Assembly: GCA_027486675.1 (NCBI GenBank)
Contig: JAIXOQ010000020.1
Location: 62,001-126,000 of the forward strand
Direction: 5' to 3'
Length of the DNA: 64,000 bases
Source of the DNA: Pseudomonadota bacterium
Lineage (GTDB): Bacteria; Bdellovibrionota; UBA1018; CAIMNF01
Shown here: piece after piece, positions 45,678-54,716 of the stretch
Position numbering within the stretch: the first letter of the stretch is position 1
How the letters are laid out: the number at the start of each line of letters is the position of its first letter
Translations under genes and position numbers: made by a program
Notes under the pieces: generated by a model
Seen by the model: only the letters and a program-made list of their open reading frames with translations
The model's database searches: none
What the model was told of the DNA's origin: nothing

Positions 45678-47323
45678 TCTGGCAAACCACGGTCGTTCTT
45701 CCATTTCTCTTCGCACCCGTTGCCTATGGTGGTTTGATCGATTCCACAGTGACGAATACCGTCGTACCTTTGGTCACAAAATTTCCCGGATACACGCTGA
45801 GTGCCGCCGCATGCAAAGAGATCGCGAACACGAACAACGGTGGGTTTGAGCGTGTTGCAGTCCGTGAGATCACGGATGTCAGGACTGCTGCGTCCTTTTT
45901 AGCAGAATACGGATTGTTCGATGCACGTTTTAGGGAAGCGGTTCATAAGGCACTGGTTGCTCAAGCAAAAAAGCCTGACGGCCAAACAGGGGACACAGTA
46001 AAAGGAAATAGTAAAATCCGTCGGATCCTTACGTCTCTTGAAGAAAATGGTGATCTCGTCACCTTTCAGGCAATAGAGTCGTACCGAGATGAACTCAGAA
46101 TGAATCAGCGTATTAGGGCTGAACACTTTACCGATGACGCCGAATCCGCGCGTAACATTGCGGTTCAAGCTCAGCTCGCCGATGCCCAGTTGCAGCTCTT
46201 GACAGCTGCGCTAAAAGAGCAGCCACAGTCAAAGGTGGCAGAAACGCTTAGATCTTTTGTGGGCATTAGCGTTGCTAGAATCCTGTATCGCGCAACGAGT
46301 GACACCGGTAGCATCCGGTTCACCAAGGACAAGAACCGCGAAAACGGATGTGAGATTTCGTATAGGCAGTTTCTAAAATGGAAAAATCCTCTAGCTAAGG
46401 GAGTTTCAATTGCTTGTGGCATAATGACTCTTGGTATAGGCGCCTATGCTCCTCTTGAAACAGATGCCAATACAATTGACGCTCTGATTCGTTTTGGATG
46501 GGTCTATGGTGTCCAGGCAGTATTCGCAAGTGCAGCGACCATCTCTGGAATCATTGGCTTTGGGCCTCATCTTCAGGCTCAACGCAAAAGCAATCCTTCA
46601 ATCTCCTTTTCGACTGAACTTTTGAGTCTATTGGGTCTTGAATTTTCTAAGTTCGATGATCATAAAACTCGTGATGCCCTTCTTTCGGTAAGTCAAGAGC
46701 CTAGGGCCGCGCAGAGCCTTTCGACGTTAACAACGTCTAGCTCTCTTTCTGGGCACTCACTACGGGACATCTCCTACCTGGGCCACCTGGAAAAAGGCCT
46801 AATGGTTTCATTAAGGGAGGGCGTAGAACTTTCGATAGCCGAGTCAAAAGCGAAGATTAAGAAATGGGATCAGGCTGCGATGAGGGTACTAGATTCCTCT
46901 TACGCAGACGGGACCGCGTTTCTAGACCTTCATGAGTCGATGCGCGAGTTCGTGGGAACATTCAACAATGACTCAGAGGTCATCCATGGTCTTAAGAAGC
47001 TAGAAAAGATAGTCCGAGACAGTACGAAGTCGATCAGAAAGATCAAAGAAATCCCATTTCAAAATAGACCCTATAGCGACGATCCAAATGAGAAGGTTAT
47101 GCAAAGGTTTCTCATTCACACCAGTCAGCTGAGCTTAGTCACTATAGAAGAGTTTGGTCAGTACGCGGAGACGATCCGTCTGGGTCGCACACGATACATA
47201 GCTGCCGCAAATAGGATTGATTTGATACTCAAGAGCAAAACGCTCAGCAGCGATACGCCACTTTCGGAGTGGCACGAGATCGCCGTTGATTTTAGGGAAC
47301 AGCTAGAGATGGTGCTGAGATGA
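45674..47323 (+). CDS. Exported membrane-hairpin paralogue 2 of AAA+ cluster
   Basis: 549 residues. Leader MIWQTTVVLPFLFAPVAYGG, family block from about residue 34 (KFPGYTLSAAACKEIANTNN, FERVAVREI). Membrane segments at about 243-260 and 275-297. KIKKWDQAAMRVLDSS and the terminal LSEWHEIAVDFREQLEMVLR repeat the family pattern. DNA identity with paralogue 1 is very high at both ends (for instance the last 150 bp and the 'AACKEIANTNNGGFE' stretch) but low in the middle. Overlaps both neighbours by 4 bp (ATGA). Confidence 0.7.
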   Translation: MIWQTTVVLPFLFAPVAYGGLIDSTVTNTVVPLVTKFPGYTLSAAACKEIANTNNGGFERVAVREITDVRTAASFLAEYGLFDARFREAVHKALVAQAKKPDGQTGDTVKGNSKIRRILTSLEENGDLVTFQAIESYRDELRMNQRIRAEHFTDDAESARNIAVQAQLADAQLQLLTAALKEQPQSKVAETLRSFVGISVARILYRATSDTGSIRFTKDKNRENGCEISYRQFLKWKNPLAKGVSIACGIMTLGIGAYAPLETDANTIDALIRFGWVYGVQAVFASAATISGIIGFGPHLQAQRKSNPSISFSTELLSLLGLEFSKFDDHKTRDALLSVSQEPRAAQSLSTLTTSSSLSGHSLRDISYLGHLEKGLMVSLREGVELSIAESKAKIKKWDQAAMRVLDSSYADGTAFLDLHESMREFVGTFNNDSEVIHGLKKLEKIVRDSTKSIRKIKEIPFQNRPYSDDPNEKVMQRFLIHTSQLSLVTIEEFGQYAETIRLGRTRYIAAANRIDLILKSKTLSSDTPLSEWHEIAVDFREQLEMVLR

Positions 47324-48960
47324 TTTTAAGAATCATTCTTATCCTCGAAGCATTGTTCTCCGGGCCGGCATCCGCCACTGACACAGTATCACCCCTGATC
47401 ACCAGGCTTCCAGGATACACGCTGAGTGCCGCGGCATGCAAAGAGATCGCGAATACCAATAACGGTGGGTTTGAACGTGTTGCAGTGCGCGAGATCACGG
47501 ATGTTGGATCGGCAGTTTCGTTTTTGACGGAATACGGAATTTTTAGCGATCCCAATTTTGATAGGGTCGTACAAACAATATTAACCCAGCAGGCGAAGAA
47601 GCCTCAGTATCTGACGACCTTTGGTACTCGGGATCGAACTCTGAAGGCGTTCCGTGATATTGCACATGCGATTCAGAAAGACCCCCATTCCCTTACGATC
47701 GAAGCCTTACGGTTGTATCGTCGTGCAGTATTAGAGACCAGTAAGATCGAGGCGTTCCGTCAATCTCAATCTGTGGAAGAACACCACGCTGTAAAGTCAG
47801 CTCAAAGTATCCTACGCGTCACCAAGGTGGATCATCTGATCACGGCCATCACTGAGAGTAGGGACTCAAAGGTGACCCGGACGATTCATTCGTTCCTGGG
47901 GCTTCAGTTCTTTTCGAAGGTGCTTTCCTACACAATGGACGCAGAAAAGAACTTAGCCTTTGGTTCAGAGTACAAAGCGCCTGTTGATTTGCATCGAACG
48001 TACTTTTTGCTTTATAGCTTCATTCAAGGTAAAGGCCTCTCTGATGTGGCACCGTTTGCTCTTTTGAGCGTAGTCTCGTCTTTCTTCGCTGCTATCCATG
48101 GATTAAGGACAGCACAGCATATGCCAGATTCGGATCTAACGAAGGCCATAGTGTGGGTTGCGATTGGTGTTGCTTCAATCATTCCTTACTATCGCTTCGC
48201 TTACGGTCCTCTTTGGGCAAAAAAAGAGGATCCAAGCAGTTTGATGGACGATAGTCTCTGGGAATTCTTAGGACTTAAGGCTAAAGGCATAAATCAACTG
48301 CAACTTAATGCTGCACGAGTTGCAGTTCGGGCCGAGCCCAAGGTCCAACCATCCATCGCTGAGGTGGCGAATTCAGGGAGCTTGCGTGATCTATCTCCGG
48401 GCGAAATCACCTATTTAGGCGACGTAGAAAGGCTCGAGCTTCACGAACTGCGAGATGGGCTTCAGTTGTTAGAACTCGCACGCAAAACAAAGATGCAGAA
48501 GTGGGATGCTTCAGCATTAAATGTCCTAGACGCGAAGTTGATCGGAGCAGCCGGCACAATCGACCTTCGAAATTCGATGCAGGAATTCATTCTTGAGTAC
48601 AACGCCCAAAGTACAACTGCACAATTATTTTTGAAAATGGAGCAAGGCCTTACGTCGCTCCATCGTGCGGTTCATAGTCTGAAGGGTCTGCCTTTTGAGA
48701 TGAGTGATGGACCGCAAGATCCAAGAAAGAGAGCGGTTGCAGAACTTCTGAACGCTCGGCTCCATAACAGTCTCAAGACAATGGAAGAGTTTGGTCGCTT
48801 CGCTGAAACGATTCGCCAGGGGCGGTCGTTATATATGGATGCAGCAAAAAAGACTGATGATTTGCTGATGGGTAAGAACTTAAATAGCGACACTTCTTTA
48901 TCAGAATGGCAAGCGATTGCGACTCAGTTTCGAGATCAATTAGAGAGGGTATTAAAATGA
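47320..48960 (+). CDS. Exported membrane-hairpin paralogue 3 of AAA+ cluster
   Basis: 546 residues. Leader MILRIILILEALFSGPASA, family block RLPGYTLSAAACKEIANTNN, FERVAVREI and TEYGIF. Membrane segments at about 242-262 and 274-296. KMQKWDASALNVLDAK and AVAELLNARLHNSLKTMEEF are shared with paralogue 1, and the protein ends SEWQAIATQFRDQLERVLK. It overlaps the AAA+ gene by 4 bp, so these proteins are made in step with the ATPase. Function unknown. Confidence 0.7.
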   Translation: MILRIILILEALFSGPASATDTVSPLITRLPGYTLSAAACKEIANTNNGGFERVAVREITDVGSAVSFLTEYGIFSDPNFDRVVQTILTQQAKKPQYLTTFGTRDRTLKAFRDIAHAIQKDPHSLTIEALRLYRRAVLETSKIEAFRQSQSVEEHHAVKSAQSILRVTKVDHLITAITESRDSKVTRTIHSFLGLQFFSKVLSYTMDAEKNLAFGSEYKAPVDLHRTYFLLYSFIQGKGLSDVAPFALLSVVSSFFAAIHGLRTAQHMPDSDLTKAIVWVAIGVASIIPYYRFAYGPLWAKKEDPSSLMDDSLWEFLGLKAKGINQLQLNAARVAVRAEPKVQPSIAEVANSGSLRDLSPGEITYLGDVERLELHELRDGLQLLELARKTKMQKWDASALNVLDAKLIGAAGTIDLRNSMQEFILEYNAQSTTAQLFLKMEQGLTSLHRAVHSLKGLPFEMSDGPQDPRKRAVAELLNARLHNSLKTMEEFGRFAETIRQGRSLYMDAAKKTDDLLMGKNLNSDTSLSEWQAIATQFRDQLERVLK

Positions 48961-50540
48961 TATTCGTACTTAGCTTTTGGATTCTACATATTTCAACTAC
49001 TCGTGTTTTCGCAACTGAGGATACCGCTGTTTCGGCAACAAAACCCGTCTCCGAGGTGCGTTGTGTAATTGTTGCAGAAGGTGCGCGCCCGAAGGAGATT
49101 CAACAGATCGCAGACGAGGCAAAGCGATATGTGATTGGGCAGGATGAGGCGATCGATCTCATTGTCGATACTCTGTCGATAGCTCGTGCAGGGATGAATG
49201 ACCCAAAGAAGCCATTTACTAGCGTTCTTGTGCTTGGGCCGACAGGCGTGGGTAAGACAGAAACCGTAAAGGCGATGGTGAAAGCCATGGGCGGTGATTT
49301 TCAAAAGAATGTCATCCGTCTCGACGGTGCAAACTTTGGCGGAGGCCACGAAGGGAGTGCGTTGACGGGCACGGCACCGGGTTATGCGGGTTACGGCGAA
49401 GCAACTCGTTTAGACCCTCAATCTGTTGAGAAAACCAAATTTAGCGCTCCATTTCTCAAGGGTTCGAATCGCAAAGTGGGCTGGCTACTTTTTGATGAGT
49501 TAGAAAAAGCGAGTCGTAAAATAGACAATACCTTCTTACCCCTTTTAGATGAGGGTTACATCGAAGATCTTAAAGGACAGAAAACAGATTTTCGCGAACA
49601 CATTGTATTCATGACAAGTAATGCAGGTGCGACGAAGGTGGCGGAGGCTGTACATGAAAGGCAAAAGCAGCTTGATTCGGAGTTCGGCGTAGGAATTCGG
49701 GACGCAACCGGACGTAATGACGCGCAGTTTGCTGCTGAAGTTCGCGAAATTTACATGAAAGCCCTTTCGGAAGCTGGCTTGACGCCGGAGTTTAGAAATC
49801 GATTCGACGCGATCGTGGTCTACTACCATCTTGGCCGCGAGCAAAATCTTAAAATATTAGAGAAGGAATTGGCAATGATACAGCAGACCATCTTATTGAA
49901 GGCTGGCGCCAAGGTCCTGCTGAAGGTGACGGATACAGCAAAGATCGAGTTAGTGCGGCAAGGAATGGATCTTTTTAATGGCGCAAGGAACCTTCAGCGT
50001 AGTTTAAAAAAGCTTGTTCGAAAGCCGATATCAGAGTTCATAAACATGGATAGAATTCAGGATGGCGATCGTTTGGTGCTCGATTTTGAGAATGGGTCTG
50101 GCTTCCAATGGTCCAAAGAGTCCACGGGAATGAATGCAGCGATGCTTGCGGCCGATGCAGCACATGAGTACCCAGGATTTGGATTAGATAGGGTTTCTAC
50201 CTTGGACGTGAGTAACGATCTTGAAGGATCACGGCCTCAGGAGTGGACCTATCATGAGGCAACACTTAAAAACCTCTGGTCTCGCATAACAATGCAACCG
50301 CTGAAACTAGAGGGGACTGAGACCATGATAAAATTCTTCCGTGTCGATAGTCTTATTTATAAAATGAAACGAACTGAGCATAGTTCTGCAGTTCGTGAGT
50401 TTTCCATTATGGGTACTTATGAAAACTTCTCAGAGATCAACTTAGGTCCAAAGCCAAGTATTACTGAAAAGGATCTGACCACTTTTAAGACCGGTCCACT
50501 CGAGGGCGGAGTCTTCAAGTTCGAAAAGGTGGAGTTATAA
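48957..50540 (+). CDS. ClpB-D2-like AAA+ ATPase with an N-terminal export signal
   Basis: 527 residues from ATG 48957, chosen because it overlaps the previous stop by 4 bp like the other junctions. Residues 1-19 are a hydrophobic leader ending VFA. The AAA+ core is complete: GPTGVGKT (94-101), pore-loop-like PGYAGYGE (141-148), Walker B LLFDELEKA (177-185), sensor 1 MTSNAG (219-224), arginine finger PEFRNRFD (277-284), sensor 2 GARNLQR (342-348). It is closest in pattern to the second ATPase ring of ClpB/Hsp104 and to torsins, with a unique C-terminal extension (about 380-527). No ClpP-binding loop or protease is seen. Export of an ATPase is puzzling; the leader has no N-terminal positive charge, so an anchor with the ATPase left in the cytosol is possible. 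Confidence 0.85.
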   Translation: MIFVLSFWILHISTTRVFATEDTAVSATKPVSEVRCVIVAEGARPKEIQQIADEAKRYVIGQDEAIDLIVDTLSIARAGMNDPKKPFTSVLVLGPTGVGKTETVKAMVKAMGGDFQKNVIRLDGANFGGGHEGSALTGTAPGYAGYGEATRLDPQSVEKTKFSAPFLKGSNRKVGWLLFDELEKASRKIDNTFLPLLDEGYIEDLKGQKTDFREHIVFMTSNAGATKVAEAVHERQKQLDSEFGVGIRDATGRNDAQFAAEVREIYMKALSEAGLTPEFRNRFDAIVVYYHLGREQNLKILEKELAMIQQTILLKAGAKVLLKVTDTAKIELVRQGMDLFNGARNLQRSLKKLVRKPISEFINMDRIQDGDRLVLDFENGSGFQWSKESTGMNAAMLAADAAHEYPGFGLDRVSTLDVSNDLEGSRPQEWTYHEATLKNLWSRITMQPLKLEGTETMIKFFRVDSLIYKMKRTEHSSAVREFSIMGTYENFSEINLGPKPSITEKDLTTFKTGPLEGGVFKFEKVEL

Positions 50541-51149
50541 ATGAAGAACTTAAACTTTTTTTTGGCCTTGGTGATTCTGTCTATTCCGCACGTGAGTGTG
50601 AGTGCCAACAGCTGCAACGCTGCATCAGAAGGAGCTGGCGCGAGAATATCTACACAACTTGCAACGCAGCTTGCGCATGAAGTCTACACGGCTCAAGAGG
50701 CTTATGTGGCGCCTGTTTCATTCCTAGATGAGGTGTTTGCATTCGACTTCGGACTCGATGAGGCCTTCTTGCGTGCAAAAGAGGAATATGAGGCGATTGT
50801 CATCGATCAAGCATTTCTAGAGCGATACGAATCGATTGATGACATCCGGGACCAACTACCTCCAGCGCTCAATCTACGTCAGAAGCTCAATTTCATCGGG
50901 AAGCATTATGACAAAGCACTTACCGATATCGGCAAGAAAAAGTCATTGGGTGTGGCACTCAGCATGCTCAGTATCCCGGCGGAACCCACCTTTGCTGCCG
51001 TTATTGCGAATGACCCGGTCAGTCAGGAGTTTAAGAGTGCTCTTTATCATGGGGTCAAAGAGTGGTTTGCCTCAGAAGGATATAGTGTTACGAGTTGGTC
51101 AAATGGGTTTGACCAACATATTGCGAATGCTAAGCGCAGAAGGTTATAG
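50541..51149 (+). CDS. Small exported protein of AAA+ cluster
   Basis: 202 residues beginning directly after the AAA+ stop codon. Signal peptide MKNLNFFLALVILSIPHVSVSA, then a Cys (NSCNAA). The mature part is helical and acidic in the first half, basic at the end (AKRRRL). No family recognised. Its position between the ATPase and two more exported proteins implies the same process. Confidence 0.65.
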   Translation: MKNLNFFLALVILSIPHVSVSANSCNAASEGAGARISTQLATQLAHEVYTAQEAYVAPVSFLDEVFAFDFGLDEAFLRAKEEYEAIVIDQAFLERYESIDDIRDQLPPALNLRQKLNFIGKHYDKALTDIGKKKSLGVALSMLSIPAEPTFAAVIANDPVSQEFKSALYHGVKEWFASEGYSVTSWSNGFDQHIANAKRRRL

Positions 51150-51151
51150 CT

Positions 51152-51967
51152 TTGTTCCTTTTGGCTTTCCTCATTTACCAACAGGTTGCGGCTGCTGCCA
51201 CTCTTTGTGCAGATATTTCGGATGTGCTTACGCGCTTCTATAAACACCCCTTGGTCGCGTGGGCCGGGCCCGAGATTGCTTTGCGCAGACCCCCGTCGGT
51301 TTTCCCGACGCTTGGGACGGAGGAACTTCTATCCGTTCGCCCCATCATGGAACTTCCTCGCGGGCTTTCTGAATACCAAGCCAGGATTTTCCGGCGGATG
51401 ATAGAGACATTACGATCCCCTGGACGTATTTTTTTGCACATACTCGTGCTTGAATCACGCCTCAAAGAAGAGTCCTTAGAAAATATTTTATCCGCCTCCG
51501 AATCAATGTTTGGATTTCAAGTGGTTGATGTGAGGGGTCGCCTCACCCGTCAGGAGTGGATGAAATATTTGGCAAGCGGTCAGACTTTCAATGATTTCGG
51601 CGGGGATCTTATCAGTCTAAGTATCAATGGCCATCGCACGCAGAAGGGGCATTGGCGTCACGCCAGACTGGCCCATCGGTTGCAGCTTGGTTTGATTTTG
51701 ATGGATTACATGCAGACCCCAGAGGCGTACGGCACAAAAGCGGAGCTTCTGCAGGCCTACAAAGACTTAGGCGATAGAGCTTTAGACGCACGTCTTGATT
51801 GGTCTCACACGTATCTTGCACCCACTGATCCTGAACATGCTGAGTATGATGATCGGCATAATCTTTTCTTTCAGATTTTTGATAGTGCTGAAAATAATCC
51901 GTCAAGCCCAGGATTCTTCCACGAATACCGTGAGTTCTGGCCTCGTCTTGCGGAGGCGATTCTATGA
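51152..51967 (+). CDS. Exported protein of AAA+ cluster, TTG start
   Basis: 271 residues from TTG 51152; AGAAGG 8 bp upstream (51138-51143) supports this start. Leader MFLLAFLIYQQVAAAA, then LCADISD. The body has a conserved-looking WMKYLASGQTFNDFGGDLISLSINGHRTQKGHWRHARLAHRLQLG segment with several His and Arg residues, and a C-terminal region rich in Asp, Glu and aromatic residues. I see no catalytic motif I can name. Overlaps the next gene by 4 bp. Confidence 0.6.
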   Translation: MFLLAFLIYQQVAAAATLCADISDVLTRFYKHPLVAWAGPEIALRRPPSVFPTLGTEELLSVRPIMELPRGLSEYQARIFRRMIETLRSPGRIFLHILVLESRLKEESLENILSASESMFGFQVVDVRGRLTRQEWMKYLASGQTFNDFGGDLISLSINGHRTQKGHWRHARLAHRLQLGLILMDYMQTPEAYGTKAELLQAYKDLGDRALDARLDWSHTYLAPTDPEHAEYDDRHNLFFQIFDSAENNPSSPGFFHEYREFWPRLAEAIL

Positions 51968-53430
51968 CTTTACTCCTCTCTCTATTCTGTTTCTTTCTTC
52001 TTCCAGAGGCCTCTGCTGAATCAGGATCCAGGCCTCAGTATTCCCTTTCTCTAGAGGCTTGCGAAAAGTTTGCTTCCGCGAAAATGACCTTTGAGCAGAT
52101 AGCAGTCAGCGAGATCAAAGACACCTCCGGCGCACTTGCACTGCTCTTTGACTACGGGCTCCTTGATCGTAAGTTCGCAAGGATCATCGAGATGACCGTG
52201 GACACATTTCACAGCGAAGGCCCGATCAGTTCTCTACCTGTAAAAGACATCAGGGGGCGCGCAATACGGACGGCGCAGACCTTCGAAAACATTCATAACG
52301 ACTTTGACCGTTTTCGGAACGAAGTCCTCGCTGGATATCGCTCCGTGAGTCTTCAGAGGGCAAAGATAGGTGATGATCAGACTTTAGGAATCCATACGGC
52401 CGCACAGTTAGCGCGACTCTATGCGGCCATAGAGGAATATCCACAATCAGCCGTGTCTTTGGGATTTAATCAATATCTGCGCTATCAATTGCTAGGTGAA
52501 TTGACCGCGAAAGCTCCCAACCAGGGGTGGGTGAGTTTTTTTCCGATTCAGTACTACCTCGCCGTAGTCTGGGTCGCAGGTGGTCTAGCTATTGCGGCAG
52601 GACTATCAGATGTTGATGCCTTATCACTTCTACCTTTTTTAGCTGCATTCCATGCCGTTTTGGCGCTACCCCCGCTTCTTTATGATCTTGTAAACAACAG
52701 TATTCGCCGATTTAAATTCGCCCCTATCTTGAAGGCTAAAAAGAATTGGCAAGCGAAGACAGATGTTATCGCCCTTGAGTTTACAGAGGCATTCACAATT
52801 GTGACGCAAAGTGGCTCGCAGGTCTCAGATCAAGGCAGCAAGGAGCCCGATCTCATGCAACAGGCGATGCCTTCGATCGCCTACGCAGGTGAGGAGCATC
52901 GGATCCAGATAGCGCAGGCGATGGACCAACTCAAAGACACCAGGGACGAAATGAAGCTACGTTTTCAAGAATGGGACGCTTCAGCTTTGGAGGTCATCCA
53001 TGTAGACGGCGATGGAACACTTCAGCAGAAAGCTAAGCTTTTTGAGGCAGTGAATGATTTGCATGCATTTCTAGTGTCGGGGGTTGGAGTTTTAGACAAC
53101 CTCAAAGCACTCACTCAAGCATTAGAAAACTACGCCGCGCATATGAGTGAGCTCGGTGAAATTGCATTTGAGACAACGCGTAAGGAACCCGATACTTTGG
53201 CAGCGGCCAAGGCAAACTTACTTTATGCAAGGGTCCTTTCGCAGGAGACATACGTCAAAAACACGCGCGAACAGATTCTAAAACTTCAGGTTTTACATAC
53301 CACGCTGAACGGGCTTGCAAACACCGCAAATGCACTCGTTACAAGAGGTATTCGTCCATCGTCTGCACCCAATGCATGGCTTAGTCTTGCTTCTGATTTT
53401 AGGCTTTTATTGGAAACGGTCAGCTTATGA
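51964..53430 (+). CDS. Distant membrane-hairpin paralogue 4 of AAA+ cluster
   Basis: 488 residues. Leader ending ASA (residue 18). The family block is recognisable but diverged: LSLEACEKFASAKMTFEQIAVSEIKD and LLFDYGLLDRKF. Hydrophobic segments at about 197-214 and 219-243 are in the same relative place as in paralogues 1-3. RFQEWDASALEVIH matches the WDxxAxxVLD motif, and the end (NAWLSLASDFRLLLETV) matches the SEWHEIASEFREQLERV block. It is therefore a true but older relative. Overlaps the following gene by 4 bp. Confidence 0.65.
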   Translation: MTLLLSLFCFFLLPEASAESGSRPQYSLSLEACEKFASAKMTFEQIAVSEIKDTSGALALLFDYGLLDRKFARIIEMTVDTFHSEGPISSLPVKDIRGRAIRTAQTFENIHNDFDRFRNEVLAGYRSVSLQRAKIGDDQTLGIHTAAQLARLYAAIEEYPQSAVSLGFNQYLRYQLLGELTAKAPNQGWVSFFPIQYYLAVVWVAGGLAIAAGLSDVDALSLLPFLAAFHAVLALPPLLYDLVNNSIRRFKFAPILKAKKNWQAKTDVIALEFTEAFTIVTQSGSQVSDQGSKEPDLMQQAMPSIAYAGEEHRIQIAQAMDQLKDTRDEMKLRFQEWDASALEVIHVDGDGTLQQKAKLFEAVNDLHAFLVSGVGVLDNLKALTQALENYAAHMSELGEIAFETTRKEPDTLAAAKANLLYARVLSQETYVKNTREQILKLQVLHTTLNGLANTANALVTRGIRPSSAPNAWLSLASDFRLLLETVSL

Positions 53431-54713
53431 CAACGCTTTGGATCATTCTTTCTTTGATGTTTGTTTCCGATCTTGCTGCAGCTGGGGATCCACCAAAAAC
53501 CCCCCTAACTTTTCCCATGTCGGCCAGATTGTGTGTCGCAGCAGCGAGCGGCATTCCAGGTGAGTTTGAATACATTGCTGTAGATGAAATCAACTCCACT
53601 AGAAGTGCCATGATCCTTTTGGAGGCCTATGGGATGGGGTGGAATGACAAACTGAGCGATGTAGCATATGAAGAAGTCGCCGACGAGGGAAATGCGGGTG
53701 ATCTATTGTTACGTCTAAACAAAGGTTATCGCGTGTCCGACGCTGAAATTAATAGCGCCATCAGAAAGATTCAACAGAGGTCGCAACGGCAGGGGTATTG
53801 GCTCTCGTCTCGCCCTAGGTCGGTTGCATTGTTCTCGACTATCACAGCGAACCCTGACTCAAAAGTTTACAAAACCTTTAAACTTCTCGTGATTCATTTG
53901 ATTCAACTGAGAATTGAACAATCTATTCGAAAGTCTGTACCAACGAGCGGCCCATTGGCGCGGGTTAAGGACCACCGGTATCTATGGTTTCGAGAGCAAC
54001 CCGATTTGGAAACAATGAATGAGCTCAGCGAAGTTCTGCACGAAATTCGGCTCAGTCCCAAACTCACAGAGGATCTTTTCTTCCGTGTCCGTCAGACTGA
54101 AGATGCGCTCCAACCGCAGGTAAGTTTCGATTCATCCGCGTTAACTCCGGTACTGAATTCCATTCAGTCCGAGTATGCGCAACTTCTGACGCGGATCCTA
54201 GAGCTCCAGAATGAAGTCCAGTCTGCCATTGCCGCGTTAGAAAAAGGGAGCCGGCTCCATTCGCTAAAGATTTATCGCATCTTGCTGGATCCTGTTTTTC
54301 TGGACGGCGATGCCAAAATCGGTAGAAAGCTTAAAGAATTTAGAGATCTGGTTACGCAGCAAAAACTCCAGATTTCGGTTGCTGTGGATACACTTTTTAC
54401 AGTCCGAAACGACCGGGTCACAAGCCACGAAGATCGGGTCAGGAGGGAATCGACTCTCGCCCTGATTGACGAAATAAATGGAGTGATTTCTTCATCTGAA
54501 GCACTTTTAGATCAGCTTTCACATCTCCCTGGGTTGTTTGAACGCCTCCTAGAAGAGGTTCGCCAGATTCAGATCGAAAATCCTGGCCCATCCACCCCTG
54601 TCGAAGCTTGGATTGAAGCGGGAAAGGCGATGGATCAGATTTTGGGCAAGGCAATCGCCGAGATACCACAAAAGTCAACTATTGACGAAAGTGCGCCTCC
54701 AGGCCTAGAATAG
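53427..54713 (+). CDS. Distant exported paralogue 5 of AAA+ cluster, no membrane hairpin
   Basis: 428 residues. Leader ending AAAG (about residue 19), then a variant family block with Cys (MSARLCVAAASGIPGEFEYIAVDEINSTRSAMILLEAYGM). FDSSALTPVLNSI aligns with the WDxxAxxVLD motif and PVEAWIEAGKAMDQILGKAI with the terminal block. The central hairpin is missing, so this member may be entirely periplasmic. The C-terminal half is helical, probably coiled coil. Last gene of the exported cluster; guaB starts 3 bp later. Confidence 0.6.
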   Translation: MTTLWIILSLMFVSDLAAAGDPPKTPLTFPMSARLCVAAASGIPGEFEYIAVDEINSTRSAMILLEAYGMGWNDKLSDVAYEEVADEGNAGDLLLRLNKGYRVSDAEINSAIRKIQQRSQRQGYWLSSRPRSVALFSTITANPDSKVYKTFKLLVIHLIQLRIEQSIRKSVPTSGPLARVKDHRYLWFREQPDLETMNELSEVLHEIRLSPKLTEDLFFRVRQTEDALQPQVSFDSSALTPVLNSIQSEYAQLLTRILELQNEVQSAIAALEKGSRLHSLKIYRILLDPVFLDGDAKIGRKLKEFRDLVTQQKLQISVAVDTLFTVRNDRVTSHEDRVRRESTLALIDEINGVISSSEALLDQLSHLPGLFERLLEEVRQIQIENPGPSTPVEAWIEAGKAMDQILGKAIAEIPQKSTIDESAPPGLE

Positions 54714-54716
54714 GCC

